A DNA stretch of 64,000 nucleotides from Thereva unica (lineage: Eukaryota; Arthropoda; Insecta; Diptera; Therevidae): assembly GCA_949987705.1 (NCBI GenBank), contig OX465285.1, positions 92,823,975-92,887,974 on the forward strand, written 5' to 3'. The translations under genes were made by a program, and so were the position numbers. This document shows, in pieces, positions 11,712 to 23,389 of this stretch (the first letter of the stretch is position 1; each line of letters starts with the position of its first letter). The notes under the pieces were generated by a model. The model ran no database searches. It was not told the DNA's origin and was given only the letters and a program-made list of their open reading frames with translations.

Positions 11712-11839
11712 AAATTAAGGTTAAACGAATTCGCTTAAAAAGTAACTTCTAATTTCTTACTTGAAAATTTATGATTAACTTGTAATATAACAAAGTTACA
11801 TTAACTTAAACAAGTTACATTAACTCAACCAAGTTTTTT

Positions 11840-12590
11840 TTAAGGGGACTCTTCACTGAAATGGCTAAAATCTGAACCGCTAGACCGATTTAGATGAAAT
11901 TTTGTGTCCGAATAGTTGTTATCGAGTAAAAAAACAAAAGCACAATCAATTGTTGAAAAAAAATTTTTTAAGCAACATTTTTGTTAATAGGTAAACATCC
12001 GAAAAGGGGTATTTTACGCGAGCTCCTTGCACGCGAATTTTTGAATCGATTTTATTTTTGTTAGTGCCAAAATGTTCAGTAATTAATAATAAACAAAACT
12101 GTCAGACAGAATTTAGATATCGTTTTTTGTTTATTAACAATCCACAAATATGTCTGGCGATGTCGAAAAACAGCCGAAAATCTCGATTTTTTCGGTTTTT
12201 TATTACATTTTTGTTTATAACTTTATGAATTTTTAAAATTTCAAAATTCTGTCTGACAGATTTATTCAGTTATAAATTTCGAACATTTTCCATTTTATAA
12301 AATTAAAATCGGTTGAAAATTGTGGAACGAGAAGCTCGGAGAAGTTAAAAAAAATGAAAAAAAAAAGTTGTTGAAATAATCACGTTCAAAGTTTGACACA
12401 CACATTTTCTCCGCCGCAGTGGCTAAAACCTCAATCGCTCCACTATGTTATAAACATTGTTATAAACATTTTTTTTTAAATGCGAAAACGCTACATAATT
12501 CAGAAAAATCTACTCTATCAGAATATGCAATAAAAAAAATTTCGTCAAAAAATCGATTTTCAACCAAATATCGGTGAAGAGTCCCCTTAA
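11840..12590. mobile_element. MITE with TTAA-bounded inverted termini
   Basis: The ends are TTAAGGGGACTCTTCACTGA at 11840 and its inverted partner ending in GAGTCCCCTTAA at 12590, nearly perfect over 20 bases. The 751-bp interior has no significant frame. TTAA at both ends fits a TTAA target duplication, as in piggyBac-type elements, with GGGGACTCTTCAC as the true terminus. Superfamily assignment is not secure. Confidence 0.75.
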
Positions 12591-12834
12591 AGTAACTCAC
12601 CCACCCTTAATTTATAGTTTGTGTATAATTCACATAATTTCTAACACTGTCTGACCAGGGCCTGATTAGCCCTTAGGCTAATTAGGCTGCAGCCTAGGGC
12701 GCGAGGATCGAGGGGGCGCGCTGAAATCGTGTCTTCGCATCTACTAATCTTGCATCATTGCATCTACCTTACATATTTCAACTAGACCGAGACAAACGCA
12801 CTAAAACTAAATGCGCTTTTTTTATGTAGTAAAT

Positions 12835-12965
12835 ACAAGCTTAGGAATCACCCTTTGTACTACATGTCTGTCATGTCGTTCAAGTCATGGTCAGTGTCTA
12901 GTAGTAAGCTTGATTTGAAGGATAGAGGAGAAAGGATAGGTTAGGGGTCTGGAGGGTGCTTGAGG
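12835..12965 (-). repeat. SINE-like copy nested in the hAT element
   Basis: Read on the minus strand it contains CTAACCTATCC, AAGCTTACTACTAGACA and GTAGTACAAAGGGTGATT, the same order as at 31180-31372. Its position inside a hAT element bounded by its own target duplication dates it after that element or as passenger DNA. Confidence 0.55.
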
Positions 12966-13117
12966 CTTAAGAGTCCCTGATTTTATCTATAAATTTTGAA
13001 ATTTGAAATGAAACGGTCGGTGGTCGAGCGAGTGGGTGAGCTGGCAACAGAGTTCCTAGTGCGAGTTTTGTTAAATCCGCCTCGCAGTAACGGGCGTAAA
13101 TTTTAACTTCATTTTGT

Positions 13118-13687
13118 ATGGGAACTTCGGAATTTAAACAGTGCAACCTAGCTCTCGCGTTTGCCGCTAGAGGACTCTTAAAAACCCGGCAAATTATTTA
13201 TAATACAGTTAACACAAAGTTTGGTTTCTTGTGGAAATTGCATGAACTAGACGACAGTGAATTTATTAGAAGCAAAGCAAAGGAGTTAAAACAACTACAT
13301 ATATGCCACTGAATTAGAAGAAACCTTTGCAGAAGAATGCGTCCATTTGGCCCAGTTTTAAAATCTGACACCGAGGCCGAGTATACTATTTCTGCCAGAA
13401 CCTCAAAGGGTTTGTTGCAGTTAATAAAAAGTTTTAATATTTCATTCATGTTCCCGAATGTGGAGTTAATATTAAGAATTTATTTGACAATGAGTGTTAC
13501 CAACTGCAGCGGCGAAAGGTCTTTTTCAGCACTTAAAAGAGTGAACTCAAGCTCCACACTCCGCCAGCAAAAACTTACAGCACTCTCGCTAATGTACATA
13601 GAAAGTGATTTTTTACAAATTATTAAATTTGAAAAAATTGTGGAAAGATTTGCAAACGCTAAAGCACGAAAAAGGACTTTTGTATAA
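13118..13687 (+). pseudogene. hAT transposase C-terminal (dimerisation) region, frameshifted
   Basis: The second part (13337-13687) reads LRIYLTMSVTNCSGERSFS followed by an LKRVNSSST..QQ..L..LSLMYIE pattern, the conserved hAT C-terminal dimerisation domain. The upstream frame from 13118 and a short alternate-frame segment (ELEETFAEECVHLAQF, about 13311-13358) fit the stretch just before that domain in ZMYM1-like transposases. A stop and a frameshift separate them. In active elements this domain assembles the transposase. Here the N-terminus and catalytic residues are missing. Confidence 0.75.
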
Positions 13688-14233
13688 TCTAATAATAATT
13701 ACTTAATTACTATAATTTTCAAATAAATCATTATTAGGTTGCAAAAATGTTTCACTTGTATGGTGCCTCTCCTTTTTTTTTAACAATAACAGAAGTGTAA
13801 ATATTTGAAAAATACTCAAGTCGAAGCAACTTCACACACTAGATGACCTCGCTCATGGTCAATGGCAACGGCAACTGAGTTGTCTATAGAAACAGTACAA
13901 GTCATGCGGCCAAACACGACATGGATTTGGTTTTCTACTTGGTCTGCAGTAATTTGACATGATTTTGGCTTATAATGCGTGAGGTACTTTGCCTTTATGG
14001 ACGGTCAGCTTAAAAAACCAAGGTTGAATGTCATGTAGATTAAAGGACAACGTTAGTTTCGCTTGCAGATCGATCTGAAAACCTTTATAGGTAGTATGAA
14101 CCATGTTAAAATTTTCACACTACTACCCTACTCACTTACTACTTTTAAAGCCGTCCGTAACACACCTGGCGGGGGCGCGTCCTCATAATTAGCCTAGGGC
14201 GGTCAGAACTCTGGATCAGTCGCTGTGTCTGAC

Positions 14234-16993
14234 CTCAAAAATTACAACAAAAAAAACGAAACCTGTCTACAATGGTTGGTGATGATTCTCTAAATACTTC
14301 CATTACAGATTTTCCACCAACGCCCTTGATTTTTTCTTGCATGTGACCTACTCCCCCAAACTTCACATCAAACATCTAGCCTCGTTTAGTATCCTCAAAC
14401 TGAGGGAATCCAGAGTATGCACCTCAAAAGCCTAGGTGGACATAGCTATATCTTGAACCTGCTGCCCGAGGGTATGGTCGCTACAACCACGGACTGACGT
14501 TCGGCAAAATTTTTCCGTCGAAATGCCCTTAAGAAGAGAGTGGCGAAGCGGAAAGGTCTAGATGAAGTGCGATGTACGAATATTCACCGACAGCTCCGAG
14601 ACGTTAGAGAGCATCGGAGCAGGTATCTCGCTAGAGACCTCAAATAGTTCGCGGTCTTGGTACCTTCAGGTGCACGCTAACATTAACTTTCTTACTTTTC
14701 AACCTATCGTCAAATGATGAGTTGACTTTTGTGATGATGGAATTACAGGAGTTTCTCAACTTACTATGCTGAAGACGAAGTGACTCTACGAAGGCGACGT
14801 CTTTAGCTTTTAACAGCAAAGTTTGTTTAAGGGCAGAATCTAAAACTGCTCAATTAGATTTCCATACCGAACGGAGCAGCAAGAATCCCTTTTTATCATC
14901 TTCATCCCCACTTACAGAAGGTCAAGGTAACAGATCCGCAGCGATAATCCCAAAAATTTGATTACTTGCGTGTAGCCCTGAAAGACTCCAACAAAATTTT
15001 CGGCGAACGTACTAAAGTCTATAACAGGAAATAAATCCCGTACGAAAACCAACCTTCGCCTCGTCATCACTCTACTGGGTTAAGTCGGACCTTACATTTC
15101 ACTGGGTTGAATCACCAAATCTCAAACCATCGGTAACGTTTCAATAAGTCCTGCTGGACATGCAACGACCTTAATACCAAGGTTTAACGAATGAACAACA
15201 TTAAAACCAAGGTTGAACGAGTGACAGAAGCAGAACAGAAGACGATGTCAGCTGGCGAATAAAGAAAACGAGAGAGTGGCGTATTCTCACAACTATTCCG
15301 CATATGGAGGTCAACGAAGTTCTTAGCTAAACTTACGGTTGTCCAACTTCAATATTCAGGCAGTACTTTTGTGGGAATGGGATCGTAGGAGGATAGTCAG
15401 CTTGTCACAAGAGACCTTCTGCTTTCCGTTAACAGATACCTACGTCGCCTCCTAAACCTGTCATAAGATAGAATTTAAACTGAAGTTCCAGGTAAGAAAA
15501 GATTGACAATTCGACTAACAAAATGCAATTGGAATGGTCACTTCGTACGACAAAGCAATCCAAACCTAATCAAACCTGGGTTATCGATTGGAACTTTCAA
15601 GGAATCCAACAGATTGCAAAACCGGATTTCAGAAAACTTTACTGGCAGAGGCCTGAGCAATTCGAAGTAAATGAAAGCCCTCCCACAACACAGAGTACTT
15701 TAGACGGCACATCTTCAAAACTTCTTTTCCACTTTCAAACTTAACATGACAATTTTACTAATTCAGTACCTTCCAAAAAACCCAAATCCATTACAAAATT
15801 TTTCCTTGAGTGCAACTTTCGAACAATTTAAACATTTTGACCTCTTGACTGAAAATTTACTTTTGAGAAATTTGTGAAACATTTAAGTCCACCCTAAAAA
15901 CTTCAAATTAAAAACTCCTTCAACCCCCGCAAAATTCCGACAGGCAACAACCCTCAAAGTTGCACACTCAAGAGTTTGTGTCAATTCCATCAGTTTTAAC
16001 TGAATATTTCACGTTTCCGGCAAGTTGTTGTTCAGTTGCTTGTTGTTCCGCAAAATTTTCTCTGTCCACCATTCAAGCTACCGAATAAATTTTCCTAAAT
16101 AGAAAGCTAGAAAATTTCCATATATTGACTCTGACCGTGTGTGTGTACCATTTCCGGAGAACACCACCACCTGACAAGCGATAACAGAAAATCTCCTCCG
16201 ACCAGGAACTAATTATAGTTTGTTTAAAAGTTGTGTGAAATATTCTCCCAGGACATCTGCAAACCTCACCCGTCGTAACCTTGTTGTATGGATATATGAA
16301 GGATAGTGTGGATCTTCAAAAGCGCCTAAACAAACATCGACCTTTTGGTGACGAAAATTCCGGATAAATCTTGTATCTTTCACCAAAAAAAGAAACGACG
16401 AACGAATTTTTTTTTCATCTTGGTCCTTGGAGCTGCATGTCAAACTTGTTGTATGCTAATGAGCTCCTGTGAGTGTTTTACGACTTTTTAGTTCCAGAGG
16501 ATAAATTTTTATCGTATCCTGGGCTATGTGTGCAGTAGTTCATGGCGACACATAGTATCCATTTCGCTTCTCTTATTTGCATATGATTTTTCGAGCCATT
16601 GGTGTGGAAATTTCAAGTTTTTTGTTACTTTTTTCTTGTGACAATTTTTAATGTATGCGTGAAAGAAGTTCGCTAGATTTGGAATAATTTTAAATTTTAA
16701 ATCTTTTACAATAAAATTTCGTCTCGTTATCTGTGAAATTTATTTAAAAGACGACATTGGATTTTAAAAACGACGTTGGATTTAGTTTTGAAGGTGACAT
16801 TTTGATATGGTAGTATCAGGAAAGCAAATTAAGTTATACGGTCTTGGAGGAGCTAGTTGATGTCAGTCGTATATCGCATTGCAAACAGTCGTATATCGCA
16901 TTGCATAATAGGTCCTGGTTCCAATTTGTTATATTATCTAAAATATGTTGAGAAAAATTATTTCTCGTAAGATTTTAACGTACCTCTGAACAC
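14234..16993. other. Mostly uninterpretable; decayed repeat DNA
   Basis: Apart from the RNase-H-like fragment at 14574-14688 I see no gene. ACCAAGGTTGAA recurs near 14020, 15178 and 15205, hinting at short repeats. A 73-codon frame at 15523-15744 is unrecognised. GTCGTATATCGCATTGCA occurs twice in tandem around 16867-16905. Confidence 0.45.
14574..14688 (+). pseudogene. LINE RNase H fragment (tentative)
   Basis: The frame reads VRIFTDSSE followed by a GAGIS stretch, which fits the first strand of RNase H domains (usual motif I-Y/F-T-D-G-S ... G-A-G). The glycine after the catalytic Asp is changed to Ser. No other LINE domain is recognisable nearby, so this is a short relic. Confidence 0.4.
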
Positions 16994-18705
16994 TAGGTCG
17001 AATGTCATCATCATCATTGCGCTCCTTTAATCCCTCATGGGACATAGGGCGGAAACAGTTGCCCTCCAGCGGACTCTGTTTTGCGCGACAGCTCTCAGCT
17101 CCGACCAGGATCTCCCAGTTGTTGCGGCTTCTGCTAGTAGGGTTCACCTCTAGGTCTTCCGACTCGACGGGATCCTTGCGGATTCCAGTCGAGGGCCTGT
17201 TTGGCTAGATTTTCGTTTTCGCGTCGCAAGGTGTGGCCAACCCAATTCCATTTCCTTCGTCTGATTTGGTCGTCTATCCTTTCTTGGCCGACACGGCGCC
17301 ATAGTTCTTCGTTTGAAATTCTATCCTGCCAGCGGATTTTTAGGATACGACGCAGGCATCTGTTGATGAAGACTTGTAGGCGCCCTGTGATGAATTGGGT
17401 GACTTTCCATGTTTCGCAACCGTACAAAAGTACTGCCTTCACGTTGGAGTTGAACAGCCGCAATTTGGTGTTAGTTGAGATCTCCGTTGATCTCCATATG
17501 CGGAACAGGCATGCATATGCGCCTCGTGCTTTATTTATTCTGGAACTGACATCTTCTTCTGCACCGCCATTTTCGGTAATAATACTACCGAGATAGCAGA
17601 ATTTATCGACCAGTTCCACGTCACGGTTATTCAGCGCAGTCCGTTCAATGTTGTTTGCATTTATCCGCATTTCTTTAGTTTTAGTTGGATTTAGCCTTAA
17701 GCCTGCTGGACTACTTTCTGTTGCCAAATTGTTAATCATGTTTTTGAGGTCCTGGTGTCTGTGGGCCAGCAAACAGATATCATCTGCGTAGTCGAGATCC
17801 TTAAGGCGGTCTAACAAACCCCATTGTATGCCGCCTGTTCTACTATCTAGAGAGCCGACAAGGATGTCATTTATTACTATAAGAAATAGTAAAGGCGAGA
17901 GTAGGCATCCTTGTCGTACTCCTGAGCTCACCTCGAACCTGTCGGATAATTTTCCATTATGGAGAACTCTGCATTTGGAATTGTTATATAGGGCTTCTAT
18001 CAATTCTATTATTTTATCAGGCAGACCACGTCGCCGTAGTGCTTGCCATATAAAGCTCCTATTGACCGAGTCGAACGCTTTCTCATAGTCTACGAAAGCA
18101 AGGTAAAGGGGGGATCGGAATTCAGTAGACTACTCCACTATTATTCGTAAGGTGTTAATATGATCAATACATGAGCGGCCCTTCCTGAATCCTTCTAAGC
18201 CTCCTAAGCGTTCGGTCTACTGCCTCAGTTATCCTAGATAGTAATATATGGGACAAACTTTTGCCCACTGTAGATAGTAAACAGATGCCTCTCCAGTTGT
18301 CGCATATTGTTAGGTCCCCCTTTTTTGGTATTTTGACTATGATACCTTCCGTCCAATCCTCCGGAAAGGTACAGGTGTTCCATGCTATTTCCAGGATTGA
18401 CTGAAGCGCATATCTGCTATGAGGCTTGAATCGGCTTTCAACAATTCTGGCGGGATGCTATCTTTTCCAGCTGCTTTACTATTGGCCATCGCATGAATTG
18501 CGGTTACTATTTCCGTCTTGGATGGGGCCCCGGGTGGTAATTCTTATTGGCTGTGCATTGTTGCAGGTTTCCTGAGGTTCCTGTGTAAATTAACCATTCA
18601 GGGCGGCAAAGAAGTAATCTCTCCATCTTTGGAGCTGCTCCTCGTCGCTGCACAGCAGCCTTCCATCCGCACTCTTAACGGCATGCTTTTTAGTAGGTCG
18701 AATGT
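16994..18705 (-). mobile_element. 5'-truncated RTE-like LINE with target-site duplication
   Basis: Element body 17006-18693, flanked by a perfect 12-bp duplication TAGGTCGAATGT at 16994-17005 and 18694-18705. Read on the minus strand it begins within ORF2 and ends in a short (ATG)n tail (at 17006-17018), the microsatellite type of tail known for RTE-group LINEs. The duplication shows the 5' truncation happened at insertion. Several stops and frameshifts show that it is old. Confidence 0.85.
17006..18690 (-). pseudogene. Reverse transcriptase of RTE-like LINE, broken
   Basis: Minus-strand reading gives, in order: LCSDEEQLQRWRDYF, then AAGKDSIPPELLK, P.DWTEGIIVKIPKKGD, AFVDYEKAFDS, a 289-codon open stretch (17134-18003) with GVRQGCLLSPLLF and LDYADDICLLA (YADD at 17779-17790), and the C-terminal WVGHTLRR...AL.WNPQG.RRVGRP motif typical of RTE-like ORF2. 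A TAG at 18130-18132 (minus strand) and a frame change near 17150-17200 break the frame. The endonuclease domain is lost to truncation. An intact homologue would nick target DNA and prime cDNA synthesis there. Confidence 0.85.
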
Positions 18706-19032
18706 ACAGGTCCAGAAAGTCGAATTTGTATGCAATTTGTTTTCAACCAACCTACCGTATGATTCACTAGATCCTGGGCGTACTAGGAAACCAGACATAC
18801 TGTAACGAATCAAGAATTTGTAATCTCCAAAAACTTCGCTAACAGTGCAAACAAACCAACTAAACCGACCTTCGTTGGTTATAGCCGAAGCGAAGTCAAA
18901 GATGTTGCTCGCTACAGCAGATCTATTTTGAGAAGGCTCTCAAACTTGGAGGTAAGAGATATGGCTACAATATCAGAGCACAAAGCCATCCTTTTTGAGA
19001 TAGCCTACCGATCCTCGGACTAGAGAAACAGG
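18706..19032. other. No gene seen
   Basis: This interval between the LINE and the next repeat holds no feature I recognise. Confidence 0.5.
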
Positions 19033-19204
19033 TAGTAATGAGCAAACGGAAGAACAAGACAAGACTAATCTAGTCTTGTTCTTGTCTTGTTCTTGTTCAG
19101 TCTGTCTTGTTCTTGTTCTTGCAAGCAAAACTAAGTCTTGTTCTTGCAAAATGTGCAAGAACAAGACAAGACTGCAAGAACAAGACCATTTTTGCTCATC
19201 ACTA
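19033..19204. repeat. Small foldback element rich in CTTGTTCTTG
   Basis: The ends are TAGTAATGAGCAAA and, inverted, TAGTGATGAGCAAA. The interior is built of CTTGTTCTTG/CAAGAACAAG motifs on both strands and folds almost entirely on itself. The termini resemble hAT-type MITE ends, but the adjacent 8-mers (GAAACAGG and TTAGGATA) do not match, so no target duplication supports this. Confidence 0.6.
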
Positions 19205-19347
19205 TTAGGATAGGTTTAAGGGAGTCTGGAAGATGCATGACGAAGAGGTAACGACCAACTGTGAACGATTATTCCACATTATAATTGTTCTGTTATCTGT
19301 AATTCTGGTATAATTTGAACCAACTGATAACCCTTGAGTGAGGTCCT

Positions 19348-20403
19348 AATGAGGGAGGTCCTTTAACGAGAACGGCTTTAATGGAAGGAAATGGGTCGCT
19401 TGGGTTTTGTTTTATTGCTTGAAGAAGGTCCTGATATGGTGGAATTTTAGCATTTCCTATTCAGTTTCTATCTGGAAATGTATGAAAGTGTAAAAGTTTA
19501 GTGGTTAATGCGAAATTTAATAAAGGATGAATAAAGTTAGTTTTACTGCGATATCGAACAGGTTTTTGCACTTAAAACAAGATTACCAGGAAAACGTTTA
19601 ATAGTCCAAGCCTTTGTAAAGTCTGTGAACCTATCGTCTAGAGGGGTAACTGCTTCAAATGGACTTACATTTGCGGGGACTGTACACTGTACCTCCTTGG
19701 AAAAAATTCCTGCTTCACCTTCGCATCAACCTTTGCTGTTGTTCACTCCTGTGTCCTTGACCGCCGATTTCATCTTCATATCCAAGTATTTCCACAGAGT
19801 GTGCTGCTATTGATGTGCTCCTCTTGATGAGATTTGCCCTACCACTGTAGTCGTATACAGACCCTAGGCTGGGCGCCCCAAACGCCAACCTCGGATTTGA
19901 ATTTCACAAAAAAACCAAAATTCGAACTAAACACTGCCATTACGAAAAAGTCATCCCAGCAGCTACAAGTCAGTGCTCCGGGCCTGGCTAGCCAGAGGGG
20001 TCGTGGTATGTGAGACTTCGGAGGTCCTACCTTAAATTCGTGCATCACCACTTACCTGAACGGGTCAGCCTCTCTACGGAAAGGGGACTCAGAAGCCTTG
20101 GAGAGAATGATTATGGTAACTAAACACGAAAGTTCAGCTGACCGGGAACTCTCTATAGCCGCTATTCCAATAAAAACCCACCATGGTACCACGACGTTTC
20201 ATTTTTTTTACAATTATACCTTTCAGGGCTCGCAACACGTACACCAGATAAAAGGGTGAGGTGGGGAACAATAATCAATTTAGGAAACTTATGAGAAAAA
20301 TAAATTTGCTGTCACTTAACTATGGTACTCTTAAGTCTATATTTTAGTGTAGATGTTGCGTAGTGTAGATCTCCGATACGGTATCTCTAGCAGCCTTAAT
20401 GGT
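19348..20403. repeat. Dispersed ~1.2-kb repeat, copy B
   Basis: Direct-orientation copy of 8-1275. It lacks the segment corresponding to about 835-990 of copy A and has other short indels, for example a missing GTCTGGGTGGA-type stretch near 19400 and an 8-bp insertion in the GTACACTGTACC region near 19680. Overall similarity is high through the first 800 bases and lower toward the end. Confidence 0.75.
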
Positions 20404-22072
20404 GCCAAGATGGGTTCAAGTACCGATTGTATTGATAACAAATCTATTTCAAATACGGTTGACGAAACTATAGTTCCGTGGAATATGATGTTACGTTCTT
20501 TAACTTTGATAAACTCTATTTCAAATTCACTTTTCTCTAACTGACTCCAACGTAAAACAATCGAATCTCCGAATAAATTCCAATACATTACAAAACTTTA
20601 TCTTATGGCAATGGTCGATGCCCGATTCTTCCTCTTCAACTAGAAAAATCAAATTATTCTTTTATTTAAAAAAAAAAACTAAAACAAAAACCCAATTCAA
20701 TCTCTCAGTTTAACCTGCAAACCAAACTGAAATGCTTCAACTGCACTTCAACAACTTATTTACGATGTGAAATTGTCCATATGATATCCACTCCAATCAC
20801 AACGCACTGAGATGACCTCCACTGCTGCTGCTACCATTTGAAATATGAAAACTTTCGTTCCATTATTCATCACGAAATTTTTGGCAAATATATATGCAAA
20901 ATCGTTCCATAAACCGCGGCAAACTTTAACTGGCACATCTCCAGATAACGAATGATAAATTTGTTTTTGTCCCCCGCGCCATCGAGCAGATCTCTGGACC
21001 CGTCGCGGGACCCGAAAAATGTCAAACTTCAATTTCTCTAATTAAACCCCCCGAAATTCGGAGAGGCTATACTACATATCACTGGACTAGTTCAAGCCCA
21101 AATATTGATCCACAGTTGGCATATGCACATTTCTGCTTGATTTAAAAACTTTCATCCCATTTAAGTTGGTCCAGTTTCAGTTTCTAGCTAGTCAAAGTAC
21201 TTTGCTCAGAGTTGCTGCTGGAGAGCTGGAGAAACATATCAGTGCCTCCAATTTAAGAGGGAAGTTGAAAAAAAAAGAATGGCGAGGATAAGAATGGCTG
21301 CACGAGGGAAACAAGTCTCGTCTGTTCAATTTAAACGAAAATGCTTTCATGGTAAACGACGGATGAAATAAGATTCCCAACGAATCCTGCTGTTATATAT
21401 ACGTGCTTGTGCTGCTTTCAGCGCACAAGAGTCGAAAGCAGGCCATCAGAAAACAAATATTTCAACACGTTCCCCTAAGTGATAAAAATGAGAGCTTTCC
21501 TGCTTAACCAGCTTTCATCCGACAATCCTCTTGCCAGGAGCAAACAAGTGTATCGCATGCATTTTTGTTTGTACACGTCCATGTACACATTAAGGCAAGT
21601 GATAACGATACCTATCTATGTATATATGTGTATATGCATGCGAGTGCTCCACTATAGCATATCCTTGCCAAGGCGAAGGAGTAAGCATTGCCAGTGTTTA
21701 TTGAACCTTCTTGTTACAATTACTCTTGCGATACGAGGAGCAGCTTAAATCGCTGCCACTTTGGAGAGTGCAGATCGCAGGCAAATATTGATTACCCCGA
21801 TGTTGATTATATTTGCCGGCAGGATATCACAGGATATTCAAGGATATGTGCACCCTATATATGGAGGGAGCAAGCTATATGCAAATTATGCTAAGAAATT
21901 GCATTAAAATTATTGCTACATTTAATGTTTGCTTATCAGTGATAATTGGGATTGTTGCCGACTTTGATTTATTCAACAATTGTGTGGGAACCAGGACCCT
22001 AGTTGTATATTTGCGGTGAACCGGATTACATTATGTTTACGCTCATGTAATTTGCAAATTGTATTACTATTT

Positions 22073-22073
<1 letters not shown>
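20404..22073. other. No gene seen
   Basis: Ordinary-looking AT-rich DNA. Open frames of up to 90 codons occur, for example 20760-21032 on the minus strand and 21479-21748 on the plus strand, but none resembles a family I know. Confidence 0.5.

Positions 22074-22134
<61 letters not shown>
22074..22134. repeat. (GA)30 microsatellite
   Basis: An uninterrupted run of about thirty GA units. GA/CT runs of this kind can bind GAGA-type factors in flies, but no neighbouring gene supports a regulatory role. Confidence 0.98.
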
Positions 22135-22137
<3 letters not shown>

Positions 22138-23389
22138 TTTCCGTTAGCTTGTTGGCTTTTTTATCGGTTAGTAATAATGCAGAGGTAGCAAAACGCTTTG
22201 AATTGGATGGGAATAATAGTGCATAATTTATAGTAACAAAAACCGATCTTACGAATTGGTGGTGGTTTTGTCCATAAATCTGTGATTTAGAAAAGTAACC
22301 CTAATAATATTCAAAATTTAATAAAAAGAGATTTTATAAAAAATTTCTCCTAAAAGTATGCAAAAAAAAAATATAATCGGGCCACATAAATGCTACGTCG
22401 TTAATAGAATGAAATTTGTCAATTTTAGTCTTAAACACTTCTGGCTAGCATTTTCAGGTGTGGAAGTTTTTCAAAAAGATAAAAAAATCAAATTTTCGTT
22501 TCATAGCTATTACTTTTGTGTCATTTCTAATTAGTAATACGTCGTGCCACATATCACTATACGTACTAAACTATAGTTCTTTCATTCAATTATTGTGAAG
22601 ATTGTCTACAAAATCAATCAACGTTAAGTCATCTTTGTTTTCACGTTATCCAGTCGAGTCGTCCACTATATCTTAAGACCATGGAATGAGAAGTGTTTAC
22701 TCCATAGTATCGCCTTCATATTCATGCTCGGGGTCACCAATCACGTCGGGGTCACCAATTTGGCAAGTACTGTTGCCAATTTAGCAGGTACTATTGGTGT
22801 CTTGATCTCCAATGAGAGAAGGTTCCCTGCTATCAAAACACTGGAAGTCCAATTGAATTTTTCTCTATTTTACAAAGTATTTACGAAGGTCTTATATACA
22901 ACTATGACAAAAGTTACATGTGAATTATATTTACCCAAGAAAATGATTTTAAGAAAAGTGACAAAAGTTACATGTGGATTATATTTACTCAAGAAAAAAT
23001 GATTTTAATAAAAGTGCGTTTTTGTTTTCCTGATGACGTATTATGATACGCCACAGCTTCCATGGGCCTATTGAGGTCTGTATTCTCCATCGAAGAGGAC
23101 CTGCAATTCCCCATTGACATACTTAAGGTTTTTACTTTACTATCCTTTCGTAGTCAGTCTTCATTGACTGGAAGATCGATTTTCAGAATGTTTCTGCGCA
23201 ACATATTTCTTCCAACAATAACATCTGGTCTTGGAGTTTTAGAAAATTTTGTAGAATGAAGAAAACGGGTACGAATAGCATGCGTAGGTCAAGCCGCATT
23301 GGACGTCCTTACTGCTTAGCTGGGGGACTTACTAGTAAAACATCCCCTTGGAATGGTTAATGCCGATGGGGATGAATTTATAAATGTTC
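22135..23389. other. No gene seen; small tandem duplication inside
   Basis: Nothing is recognised except the two-copy repeat at 22906-23014 and a short GGGGTCACCAAT doublet near 22730-22760. Confidence 0.5.
22906..23014. repeat. Tandem duplication, two units of ~54 bp
   Basis: GACAAAAGTTACATGTG starts at 22906 and again at 22960. The units continue in parallel to AAAAGTG with a few substitutions and a short indel. Confidence 0.85.

Larger units (their letters stand above)
10632..11838 (+). mobile_element. hAT transposon, 5' half (ZMYM1-like group)
   Basis: It starts with a CAGGGCGGGATTAAC terminus followed by AGGCAGTTGCCTGGGGCCCCC, the style of inverted terminus found in ZMYM1-like hAT elements. 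The N-terminal part of a broken transposase follows (11127-11711). The matching 3' terminus does not occur in the window, and the 8 bases before the start (CATAAGAA) are not repeated downstream at an obvious end, so the element is 3' truncated or disrupted by the MITE that follows. Confidence 0.6.
12648..14233 (+). mobile_element. Non-autonomous hAT element with intact 8-bp target duplication
   Basis: The element spans 12656-14225 (1,570 bp) and is flanked by perfect 8-bp repeats TGTCTGAC at 12648-12655 and 14226-14233, the hAT target-duplication length. The termini are imperfect inverted repeats: CAGGGCCTGATT at the left and, read inward from the right, CAGCGACTGATC, both followed by shared CCTAGG and GGGGGCGCG-type blocks. 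It keeps only the C-terminal part of a transposase and has a SINE-like insertion at 12835-12965. Confidence 0.85.

Noticed and set aside
17201..17596. A 131-codon plus-strand gene
   Set aside because: It is the antisense shadow of the LINE reverse transcriptase on the minus strand.
19025..19212. An 8-bp target duplication for the 172-bp foldback
   Set aside because: The flanking 8-mers GAAACAGG and TTAGGATA do not match.
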